From Asterias amurensis (taxonomy: Eukaryota; Echinodermata; Asteroidea; Forcipulatida; Asteriidae), in contig NC_092652.1 in assembly GCF_032118995.1 (NCBI RefSeq), positions 23,983,044-24,047,043 of the forward strand: DNA of 64,000 bases, read 5' to 3'. Under the pieces are notes generated by a model, which saw only the letters and a program-made list of their open reading frames with translations, made no database searches and had not been told where the DNA came from. Positions within the stretch are counted from its first letter, which is position 1. Every line of letters starts with the position of its first letter. The position numbers and the translations under genes are program-made. This document shows, one piece after another, positions 10,284-20,755 of the stretch.

Positions 10284-11690
10284 TGTAAACACTTTCACAC
10301 TTCATTTAGGCCCATCCTGCGAAAGCGATATGAATTTTGACGTCACCAATTCGAATAATTCGGGAGAGTTGCCCGGTGCATGCTCAACTCGATCCTGCGA
10401 AATATTCGCAGTGAAAACGGAGATGTGACGTCAACATTCGTATCGCATTCGCAGGAATCGGGCTTAACTTTGCAATACTTTTATAATGTAATCAAATTGT
10501 TTATACTGTGTCACTGAACTATAACAGTTTGATGATGTTTCTTTCGTTCGAACAACTTCGGTTCTTTCTTACTGGATCAAAAGTCACCGTGTTTTCACGG
10601 TGCATTTCGCATAACTTGTGATTATGCTTACACTCCCATTTTACATTAGGACATATCCTTTTTTTTAAAAGGCAAACACTATCTGCAATTTTTTTTCTCA
10701 ACTTTTCCAATCAACCAAACAGTGTCGTTTTGTGGTTCCAGCTGGATTCGATTTCACACAAAAAACTAAGATTCGTGTTAACATGTGTTGTCAATGGGGG
10801 TTTGCATTGTGAAAACACACTTTGCTTAGGACTCAGTTGAGATTAACACACATCTTAAGATCACTCTTAGCTCTTTGAAAAAGGTTAGCTGGTAACAACA
10901 ATTTACAAGTATTTGAGAAGATTGACAGTAAAAGTTGCTGATCGGAAAAAGTTACTACCGCGGGATTGCTTTCATAATTTTAGATTATCTGCAAAATAAT
11001 GTTCACTTAAATTTTTTTTTTCTAAAAAAGGTGTACCAGGGTTTAATTATTCGTTCAAATTTTCCATTCAGCCGTGGGTCAAACTTGGTGGTCCTGCATA
11101 CCCCGCAAACGGCGCCGTTTTGTTAGCCAGCAAATGGAGTCGATTTCACAAAACACTAAGATTCATCTTAACATATGTTGTCAATGGTGACCTGCATTGT
11201 GAAAACACACTCTGCTCAGCAATTAAGATTGGTACACATGTTAAGATCAATCTTAGCTGTTTGTAAAATCGGCCCCTGAAGCAAAATTTTAAGAAAGGAA
11301 AACGAATATTACACACGTCTATTGACGAGAAAAGTTTGAAGAATATTTGAAAAAGCTATAATTACATGATAAAGTATAACGTTTGGATTGTCTGCAAAAT
11401 AATGTTCACTCTCAATTTTACTTTCAAAAGGTTTACTTGGGTTTTAACTGTCACAACTTGGTTAAGCTTTGAAAAATTTCGCCATGGGTCGATTGTTATG
11501 AATAAATTAATAGAAAATCATTGATTTTAATTATTAAAACTAAAAAACAAAAAAGTAACGTTTAGATTATCTGCAAAGTAACGTTCATTATCAATAAATA
11601 TTTATTTCCAAAAGGGTTACCCGGGTATAAAGTCTCACAACTTGGTTTAGATTCCCAAATTTTCGCTATAAATCGGGGTTTTTGTACAAG
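10284..11690. other. 3' flank of the kinase gene with repeats
   Basis: It holds the Harbinger-like MITE at 10306-10466, two related MITE copies at about 10747-10871 and 11131-11276 (shared ACTAAGATTC, TGTTGTCAATGG, GTGAAAACACACT; the second ends in AAATCGGCCCC), and three diverged copies of a unit beginning AGATTATCTGCAAAATAATG at about 10976, 11384 and 11562. No second gene seen. Confidence 0.6.
10306..10466. repeat. Harbinger-like MITE with TTA duplication and two CRE palindromes
   Basis: TTA at 10306-10308 and again at 10464-10466 flank an element whose ends, GGCCCATCCTGCGAA and TTCGCAGGAATCGGGC, are inverted over about 40 bp. Each arm contains TGACGTCA, the palindromic cAMP response element core. 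It lies 25 bp after the kinase stop codon, so it is probably part of the transcript. Confidence 0.8.
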
Positions 11691-12547
11691 AAAAAATACA
11701 CGAAAATAATAAATAACATAAAATATCTTTAAAATGTTCCCTTTGTCATTGTTCTTTTGTCCTAGATAGTATCTTATTTCACCGATCTGTGGACATTGAA
11801 AGCATTACATGCTACCAATTAGCTTCGTAATCCATTCCACTGCTCTGCCTTCCCTCTTACCAACATCGCAACAACGCTGTAAGCCCATTTCCTTCCCCAA
11901 GCCCCACCCACTTGTCACATTCATCGTCACAATCATTAACACCAACATGAATGAGATTGTACAGTAATGAAAAAACAAATCCTGAAAATTTGATGACAAC
12001 TTCCTACTCTTGGTGTGGAAATGCTGCTCCCCGATTGTAAATCTTCTTTTTTCTGCTCTGTGAATAAAGTAAAAGCCGATTTTGGGCGATTTAAGATATT
12101 TAAAGACCATGGCCCAATTTCATAGAGCTGCTAAGCACAACAATTTGCTTAGCATGTCATAACAAGGGCAAATTCTTTTCAGTAATGGCAAGTTTGCCTC
12201 TAACGAGAAAATGTGATGGTTGTGGGAGAACAGCGAACATTGTTGGTTCTCCGACAAATGATCTATACCCTATCCACAAAGGGTTTAGAAGGTAACTTGG
12301 TAAAAGTTTAAATACATTCTCCACAATCTGTCATCTGATGTAATCATTGACAACGAGCAAGGTGTATTTTAAAGAGGTTTGAGGGTTATGCGTGTTGGAG
12401 CCTTCCAAAATGACTACCTCATCATGGAGGTAGAATTCTACCTCATTGACTTCATTCAGGTGCATCGAGCACTCCAGTGCCTCACATGCGTCATCGGAGA
12501 AGGTTCGAATTCAGACCGTTTTGTGTGTGTCCTGCTGTATCAGCTAT

Positions 12548-12691
12548 TGCGTTCGTTTAGCTTCCCTGGGTCGACCCCGGTGTGTGGCGGTTTTTTTTCC
12601 AGGACGAACGTGGGTAATTATCTGCACACGTTCGTCCTGGAAAAAAAACCGCCACACACCGGGGACGACCCGGGGAAGCTAAACGAACGCA
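12548..12691. repeat. Near-perfect fold-back element, 65-bp arms
   Basis: Arms TGCGTTCGTTTAGC...GCTAAACGAACGCA pair over about 65 bp with only two mismatches around a 14-nt loop. The high arm identity means a young insertion. Outer bases CAG (12541) and CTG (12694) with TAT on both outer sides suggest the real ends lie slightly outside this core. Confidence 0.85.
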
Positions 12692-13277
12692 CCCTGTATC
12701 TGAATGTGTACGTCGCACTAGAGAACAAAACTGACATAAAAGCAACGGGTCAGAGGGAGGGTGTACTTATAGATTTATTTGGAGGAAAAAAGGACTGCGA
12801 CTAAGGAGGGATTTGAAGGAGTCCACTGACTCAGCTTGAACGACGTTTTCTTCCAGGTGGTTCCAGTCAATTATTGCTCTATTGGCGATTAAGTAATGAT
12901 ATTTGTCCTTTAGCAAGCCGGTGACGGTAATAGTTGGATATGAAAAAAAGGGTCATGTAACACGAGGCAATCTACAGAGGCAACTACTGTAGTTTCAGGC
13001 AATATCCATAAAAGGAATTAACATTTTGAAGGTTCACATAATTATTGGGGATCGACCCACAAATTGTTTGAAATATAACTCATGTTCTACCCAAGTGGTT
13101 GTATGGAATGCACTGCAATTTATTGGTTGCTCCCAAGTTGCCTCGTGTGACAAAGGCCCAATGAAATCTGCTGTCCATTTCATTTGCCTGCCGATGTCGT
13201 AGGGGGGTTGTCCGAGATCAATGGGGTTGTCCTACATTGTGGTCACCGGAAACACCGCCCCCACCCTCCCCCTTCCA

Positions 13278-13408
13278 GCGGGCAATTTTTTTTTTTCGTA
13301 CCACACGCTGGCCATCGCTTACACGCATAAAGGTATGGGCGCTTTCCCGAATCCCTTCACTGCTGACCCCGTGGCCAGCGTGTGGTACGAAAAAAATTGC
13401 TTCCCGCG
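13278..13408. repeat. Fold-back element, about 38-bp arms
   Basis: GCGGGCAATTTT...TCGTACCACACGCTGGCCA on the left is answered by TGGCCAGCGTGTGGTACGA...AATTGCTTCCCGC on the right, with a loop of about 55 nt. Confidence 0.8.
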
Positions 13409-14224
13409 GTAATTTAATATTTTAAAAACAAGTATTGATGAAGGTAGCCGGGTCACTAGAGGGCGCTACCAGGCGAAACTTCCAAATAAATCGACAGAAT
13501 CTCCAGGGAGGGAGACAGCGGGGGGGGGGGGGGGGGGGGGAGGGGGAATCTCCTGTCACGAAGAGGTTTTTAAGTTTCGTGAGCCAAAAAAAACACAAGA
13601 AAGAGTCAAACAGTTTTATAAGGATGGAAGGAAAGTATTTGTATTATTAATTGAAGAAATCTTTACAAAATTAATGTTTTAAATCATCATTATTTTCAAC
13701 ATCAGTTAATTAAAAAAATAAATTTGATGCAAAAGAAGTTCAATTAAATTAATCTCTATTATTTTGTAAGCCGAAGAAAAAAAGAAAAAAAAGTTTATCA
13801 CGTTTCAGTGATCTTGATATTGTTTTTGTACAGAAACTTTATCATAACTTTAAACCAAGAAGATCGATGTACATGTATTTACAAATATTATTATTTAATA
13901 ACAGCAATTGAAGATGGTATTAATATATCAACTCATTTCATATCAACTCATAATCAGGCAGGTTGGTTAAGAAATGATCCATGAACTGTTTCTTCTTAAA
14001 ATTAAATTAAATGTGTTTGAATAAGGTCTTGTCAATAAATCCAAGTCTATAACTAGAAGTGTACAAAAAGCAGTTATTGTACAAAGTATGCAACTGTGAT
14101 ATCATCATCATCTAAATTATGTGCACCTGACCAAATGAATAAGCATTAGTACGCAATACCTATGGATGAGTAATGAACTGGGAGACAATGGAGTAATTTA
14201 AAGGTTACATTATCAGGCGCAATA

Positions 14225-14342
14225 TTTGGTCCTTGGAAAAAAGTAGGACAATTTTATTGAGTACAAAGGCTGATTTCAATGTAGGTCGTCAGCCGTTTGT
14301 ACTCAATAAAATTGTCCTACTTTTTTTTTGCCACGGACCAAC
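14225..14342. repeat. Fold-back element, about 50-bp arms
   Basis: TTGGTCCTTGG and AGTAGGACAATTTTATTG on the left are mirrored by CAATAAAATTGTCCTACT and CCACGGACCAA on the right. Most of the 118 bp pairs. Confidence 0.8.
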
Positions 14343-14804
14343 ACTGTATTGGCCGTAATAGGCCTGTAATTACACTTTTTCTGATTTTTTCCAAGGGCTA
14401 AATTTTGACTACAGACTAAAGTAGGAAGAATATCATGCCTCCATTAAACAACATTATGTTGTGTCAACAGAAAGGACTTATAAATACATGTATACTGGAA
14501 AATCAATAGTGTCAACCGTGTTCAAATTTCAAAATCTGACAATTCAAATTCAAATTTCCAGATGTGAAAATCACAGATGACTTTGTCAATAGCCTCCCTG
14601 TTCATAATTGTTCACGACATTTCAGATTCAAATTTCAAGACGTGAACCTGTTCTCAAGAGTCTAATTGTTTTCCCCTTTTTTAAGGTATTTAGGGGAATT
14701 TGATCTATGAACCACTTATTGTTTCCCAAAAACATGACTATTTTATACAAAATACACATAGACCTCATAAGTCCTTTCTGTTATGTTTTATGAATAAGTT
14801 ACAG

Positions 14805-17800
14805 TTAGGCTTCTTCTCCCGATTTCTCTGTATCTGTCGTTTTCTCCCCTTCCTTACTGTCCACCTCCGACTCCTCAGGAATCTTAGACAATGGTCCATC
14901 CTCCTTTGTCACACCCTCCCCACTCTGCTCATTCATCTCTCCATTCTCCTTTCCCGCTTCTCCCGTCTCGTCCGTTCCAAACACTTTCTTCTCGCTCTCA
15001 TCACCAACCTCTTCTACCCCAGGAGGCGGGGAGACCCGTGGAGGAGGGAAGATGACTTCCTTCTCCTTAATGAGCTCCTCGGCAATCGACTTGAGCGTCT
15101 TGTGGACGTCTTCGCTGATGTTGATGTCTTGAGCGACCTCCCAGTTTCCTTTCTGGAACTTGACGGGCAGGGAGAACACAATGCCTTCTGGAAGATCGTA
15201 CCAACCTGCATCAAGTTCAAATTGAGTTTTGTTAGTAAAATTAAAACTTTAAAATGTGCACTAAATATGAATTTGTACAAACTTCACTTTGCAGGCATGA
15301 GTTATTGGAAGAGCAAATCTAGAGCAAGTTCAACCAAGGGACTATAGTTGACTAACTTTCAATCTCTGAGCAATTTTTGCCTGATACACAAGAGGTATTT
15401 CATGAGATATGAAGGTAGCCATGAAACATTGACTAGGGTTGACAAAATAATGGTCGCTGATCTAACTTGCCCATAGTGTCACTTTACATGTCCAGCAAAA
15501 AAAGTCAAATTGTATACTTGAAAAAACATTAAATGGCCAGACATTTTGGCTCTAGCCTTTCTCGAAGGCTAAATGGCAACACAACACATGAACAGGTATA
15601 CTGGTGTAACAAAAGCAATCAAGCAGAAATAAGTGAGAAGAGAGAGGCAAAAGGCAACAAATGAACAAATGAAAAAGGAGACATCCTTCATCCATTGGTT
15701 TTTCCGGGTACTGTACACTTCTGTCTCTCTCTTTTCATTTCTTTCCACCTGACTACTGCTGTTACACCAGTATACCTGTTTAAAATTTGTGGAGACTACA
15801 TCTTTGTGAATTAGTGTTTTGTGGGGAAAAAAAGATAAATAAAATTTACCTTCAGACAGGACACCAAGAGAATACAAGTTGTCTCCCTTTGAGCCATTCC
15901 ACCAGTCTGTCAGAAGACTAATGATAGAGTGAGCCTCAGAGAATGCTGCGCGGTGTTGAAGGGCTCCCTCTATAGTTTCCTTATAGGTCTTCAATCCCTC
16001 GAGGTATTCCGTTTGCAGCCACTTGTCATCATGGACCATTTCACCAACTGGCCTGGAGTAAAACGGCGGACCCCAAATGGCGCCGTCGCAACCCCGCACT
16101 TTTGCTTTCTTCAGATCGGTGTGCGTTGTTCCGCCAATGTTGCCCCAGATCACGAGGTTCAGGACGCCAGCCGTTTTGACCTTGATGCGTCTGGCAATGG
16201 CCGACTTAGCATGATTCTCTTCAAGGCGTGCGAGGGCTACAACATTCTGTCTCAGAATGGAAGGCGTGAAATGTCCGAGTATGAAAGCGTTGAAGTTCAG
16301 CGGACCTGTGCCGGCCACAATCACCTTGACGTCTGGTAGTGCCGTACTGTTCAATACTTTAGCGTACTCCGTGTACACCTCAGCATTTTGCCTCAGCCAC
16401 TCCGCCTTCTCCATATCCTCTGATTGCGCAATCTCATCCAAAAAGATGATGGCACTCGCATCCTTGAAGGCATGTTTCACATCCGTGGTCAGTACGATGT
16501 TCCGAAGGAGAGGGCAAGCCAAGTCCTCCATTTCCATTTTCATACCCTCGACTGTTTTGATACAGTCGGGTTCTGTCAGTAGCTTTATGGAAACTTCGGT
16601 GCCCTTGCCGAGCACGTCACCCTGAGCTATCTCACGCACCATGTGGTACGCAACAGGGCTTGCAGCGTTGGTGATGCAAACATGCAAGGGCTTACTCAGA
16701 CTTCTCTCATGTTCTTCCTCGGCGTCGACTAGAAGTTTAGTCTCGATATTTTCCCCGGCGATCTTGGTCATATCGGTACTCATCTGCTTGGATGTGATCC
16801 CGTAGTAGCCGCTGGCGTACTCCTGGAATTCATTGGAGCCTCCGATGAGAACGCCTTTGCCACCTCGGTCGATGAGCTCTCGCCATACGATGGGAGACTT
16901 GCGATGGCCCCAGCCATTTTTCTTACACAGCTGCTGAAGCCACGGCTGTAAAAATACAGTAAATCATTAAAATACAAATAATCTAAACACAGATGTCTTA
17001 ACATCTTTTGCGCTGACTAACCTCTCTGAAATTCTTGCATTCAGTGGCCATGACATTGGGATAAAAAAAAAAAACGATCTGGTTGTTGGATCTTAGACAT
17101 TTGATATGTTTTGGTAATATAGAAACAGTTGAAAGAGTGGGATTTTAAACTTTGCATGGTGGGAAAGATAACTGGGTGCACCATGTGTAAATCTCTTTTA
17201 AAGTAGTGTTGGTTCTGAAGACAACCAGTGGTTGACCACTCAAAGTTTTGATGGTCACAATGCTCTGATCGTCTTCAGCAGGATCAAGCAACAAAGTCCA
17301 GCGTTCTCCTGAAGAAAATCAGAGCCTACTCATTGAAATGTTGACTTGTCAACCACGGGTTCTTTTCAGAACCTACTCAATCAAAAGAAATTTACACATG
17401 ATGCTCCCGCAAACCTCACCAATTTAAAAACAGTTTACAAAATGTTTAATATTAATCCATGAATGCCAAGCCTAAATTTTTACCTCCCATTCTTTTGGAT
17501 GTTTGACAATTTTGTGGACACTAAAACTGGGCAGATTGATCTTCAGATCGTCCGCAAGAAGTTCAGCCCGAGCATAGTAGGGGCAATCAGCATGACCTAT
17601 TGAGAATGGGAATAAGAGTGACAATTAAAGGTGAAACTGAGAAATCATTTTTTTTTAAAGAACAAAGTCCCCTGAATAAACAAACAAAACACTACAACCC
17701 TAATGCCCCCTAATTTCTTTTTTTAAAAGGAACAAAAATGAATTACTATTAGGCCTTCTACGTGATCAAACAAACAGCAAATCTGGCCAGGCTATGGGTG

Positions 17801-18417
17801 GAGGGAGGGTGCGAATAGTTCAATGGTTGTTTTGTGCAACCATTTCCCCCACACCACAGTTTGGCTGGTCACAATGACTCATGATTTGATCGGCATGATT
17901 GATGGGATCATTCCAAAAATGGGGTAATATATTTTTCTATATGCACCAAGAATATTGTGACTCCATAGTCACAAGATGGAAATCAGACCATTTATTTATG
18001 ATTTTCAAAGGCAAAATATTAATTAAAAAAAATCATTGAAAAAGCCACAAATCACCCACACACCAAATCCCAAACAAAATGACTTTAACATTTTAATAAA
18101 TGAAACTACCTCGGCAGGCAATCACCAACTAATGAACCAATAACAAATTAAATAATTTTAGCCGTAGCATTTGAAAGATCCATGTTTTTTTTTATTCATC
18201 TCTCAGAAAACTACAAAAAAGAGTAATGTCCGGAAATTGGGCTAGCAACTTTTTCAAATGATTCAGGCGATATTTTAAATAGGACGACCAAATTATACCA
18301 GTTCAACTATGCCCTAATACACATTTAATCGATATAAAAACTTGAAATTTTCACTGCTGTGTCTAAAGTGTGTAAAATTAAGGTTTTTAACTTACCTGCT
18401 ATCACCAACTTCGTCAT
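14805..18417 (-). CDS. MDH1B: Malate dehydrogenase 1B-like protein, 543 aa
   Basis: Four exons on the minus strand: 18417-18396, 17596-17484, 16945-15850, 15205-14805. Phases agree; 544 codons with stop. Residues 1-97 look like a glutaredoxin fold: CPYY at 12-15, Ser-Pro at 62-63, and an IGG motif near 79-81 followed by NEFQEYA. Residues from about 130 to 430 are the LDH/MDH fold, ending SLGVLSEG and then [16 protein letters not shown]. The order matches animal MDH1B. The usual MDH active-site words are changed: LDHNR is LEENH (286-290) and WGNH is WGNI, so the Asp-His pair and a substrate Arg are missing, as in the human protein. It probably does not reduce oxaloacetate. The tail (from about 480) is Glu/Lys-rich and disordered. 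Expression in ciliated cells and sperm is known for the family, not shown here. Confidence 0.93.
15588..15780. repeat. MITE in MDH1B intron 3
   Basis: Inverted ends ACAGGTATACTGGTGTAACA on the left and TGTTACACCAGTATACCTGT on the right; inner parts are weaker matches (GAGAGAGRCA). Lies between exons 3 and 4. Confidence 0.75.
17204..17378. repeat. Fold-back MITE in MDH1B intron 2
   Basis: GGTTCTGAAGACAACCAGTG on the left is answered by CCACGGGTTCTTTTCAGAACC on the right; inner GATCGTCTTCAGCAGGA also pairs with TCCTGAAGAAAATC. A related piece lies at about 37886-37971 between MSMO1 and the carrier gene. Confidence 0.65.
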
Positions 18418-18500
18418 GTTGTTGACAATGTGTAGTGTGTTGCCAAGACACACACTGGAGGAACGTGCCACAAACCACCAACTATTTATAAATAAGCCCG
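18418..18500 (-). promoter_or_regulatory. Likely MDH1B core promoter
   Basis: Reading the minus strand, TTATTTATAAATAG (18496-18483) is a TATA-like box about 70 bp before the ATG. GGCAAC at 18444-18439 is a half-site of the RFX X-box found upstream of many cilium genes. Only half the site is present, so RFX control is a guess. Confidence 0.35.
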
Positions 18501-20755
18501 AGTATTTCGTGTCACTGTGCTTTCCAACCTCGTTCTCATACATGGGGGTGGTCGAAGTATCGGGGCTGCACGCCGCGTGCATGGAAGGGAAACACGGGGC
18601 CACAGGTTGGATTATTGCGTTATTCTTGTATTTTCAACGCCTTTTTGATGAATTTTAATTCCAAGAAATTTGTGATCAGCAAAGAGAGCTGATGGGGGGG
18701 ATGTCAAATTTTGATAATACCAAAAATGCATGAAATTTACATTTTTCAGCCAAAAAATATAGGCCTACATCACGCTCCAAGTGTTTCTTTATAAAATCCG
18801 CTAGCGATCAAAAAACACGGCTGATTAATGCGAGATGACAATTGCTCCTCCCATAGTGCAGTCATCAAAGCACATTTTTGGAGTTTTGTGTGTGTCCCCC
18901 CCCCCCCCTTTTCAAGCACTCAAATTGTGGCAGAAGCATCCACTACAGGACCACTATTATTCTCTGTTCTCAATCTATTTCAGACCATTTTTTTCCGGCA
19001 GCGGCGTTTCTAAACCTATTTTTGTTTTCCAAATTTATTAGAGAAGAAATTTATACAGTTGCTCTACAAATTTAGTCACCAACTTGACAATTAAGGAAAA
19101 CTCCTAAAATTTGTGTCAAAAATGTGGACACAAAGGCAAGTGAAAGTCCAAATCATCCCATACACCCCCCCCCCCCCCCAAAAAAAAGACCATGCATGTA
19201 AGAAAACTTCAACATTCAAAAAACAAAATTTAACCATGAATTAAATTGAAAGCATTTACAAGGCGAATTTTACAACGATTACTCTGAGGCATTGTTCCAA
19301 ATTTTAATGGACACAGTAAAATATTCTTTGTATACCACATTTCCAAACATACAAGTATCTACAACATGTATCTTTATTTTCCTTAAAAGTGAGAACACAG
19401 TACAGGTGTTCAAAAAGCTTAATAATTGAATGCAATATTCAAATTTACTTGACAAGTTTAGAATTAACAGAGAACAAAATTTTGTTTTCCACAAATTAAT
19501 CTTAAGAGATAGCTGTTTTTGTATATTATTAATGCAAACTTATAAATTAAATTCAAAGGCACTGGACACCTTTGGTAATTGTCAAAGACCAGTCTTCTCA
19601 CTTGGTGTATCTCAACGTAATATGCACAAAATAACAAACCTGGAATTTGAATTCAATTGGTCGTCAAAGTTGCAATATAATAATCGAAGAAAAAAACATC
19701 CTTGCCACATGAAGTTGTGTGCTTTCAGATGCTTGATTTCGGAACCTCAAAATCCAATTCCGAGGTCTCAAAATCAAGTTCGTGGAAAATTACTTCTTTC
19801 TCAAAAAAAACGTTACTTCAGAGGGAGCCATTTCTCACAATGTTTTTACTATCAATAGCTCTCCATTGCTTGTTACCATGTAAGTTTTTATGCTAGCAAT
19901 TACTTGGGAGTAATTACCAATAGTGTCCAGTGTCCAGTGTTTAATTAGAAATAATAAAAAAAGAAACTGAGAAAAAATACCCTATATCAGTATATCATCG
20001 CCTTAGCAAAGACTAGCCAACTTTCAAATAAACTATGCCATGAGGGAAATTTATGGATTCAACATTCACAGAGTAACTTGCTTTGTTCGACAATGTCAAA
20101 TGGTATCAGTCACAAAATTCAGTTCAAAATACCAAAATCTTGTGGTATTTTCTGCTGCAGCAGATATAAAGATAAATCTGGTGTCCCATTTTGTGTGATA
20201 TTGCTGCAAATTGTTGTTGACAAAATCATAAAATGCATAAGAAATTATTTAGAACTTTATTAAAGACAGGCCATTGACACATGCTGAAAAAAAAGAAGAA
20301 AAAAAAGAAAAAGAAAAAAGGCTTTTCTTTTCTCATTTTTTACGGTAATAGTATTTCTTACAATTCTGAGGATTTACAGACTCTCTGTACACCACAACAA
20401 ATGTAAAGCTCAAGGTTTGAACCAGCTTTGAGCTACGTCATTGATGCCAAACAACACAATTCAGGATATTAGGAAATCCAGATAATCATTTGTGGAGACC
20501 TTAAATTGCATTCTCTACATGAAATATTGTAAAATGTTAAGGTCGTTTAAACTCTGAAAAAAAAAAAAAAAAAAATCCTCACAAAAAGTTTAGGTATTTT
20601 CAGATGGCATAAAAAGTGACAACTTGATATAGAGTACATGGTTTTTTGAATGAGTTTTACAAATAAAACAAAATCAAAAAATGAATTAATTTTATAAATC
20701 GACTTTTCAATGATCATTAAAAAAAAAGTTTTTTGATTATTTAAGTATTACTTTT
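18501..20755. other. Spacer between MDH1B and NIFK genes
   Basis: No gene recognised. The region holds the TTAA MITE at 19556-19943, homopolymer runs (C at 18900 and 19150, A at 20560) and, at its right end, the likely 3' UTR of the NIFK gene; a minus-strand AATAAA (TTTATT at 20256-20261) is a candidate poly(A) signal about 500 bp past the stop. Confidence 0.45.
19556..19943. repeat. TTAA-type palindromic MITE, copy b
   Basis: A fairly complete copy in inverse orientation to the one at 5291. It runs from AAAGGCACTGGACACC to a doubled TGTCCAGTGTCCAGTG end followed by TTTAA. GTGTGCTTTCAGATGCTTGA and CTCCCTCTGAAGTAAC-type words identify the family. Confidence 0.8.

Larger units (their letters stand above)
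11690..14804. other. Spacer between kinase gene and MDH1B
   Basis: The two flanking genes converge here. No gene seen. It contains a MITE piece at 12112-12178 (GCCCAATTTCATAGAGC family), three fold-back elements listed separately, and a run of more than 20 G at about 13520-13540. Open frames at 12379-12804 run through the palindrome and are not coding. The 3' UTR of MDH1B probably occupies the part just below 14805. Confidence 0.5.

Noticed and set aside
12379-12804. Two overlapping plus frames and a minus frame
   Set aside because: They run through a near-perfect palindrome, so the same peptide appears on both strands; not coding.
14700-15347. 215-codon plus-strand open frame
   Set aside because: Antisense to the last MDH1B exon and its intron; no family resemblance.
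15929-16625. Plus-strand open frames over MDH1B exon 3
   Set aside because: Antisense shadows of a well supported coding exon.
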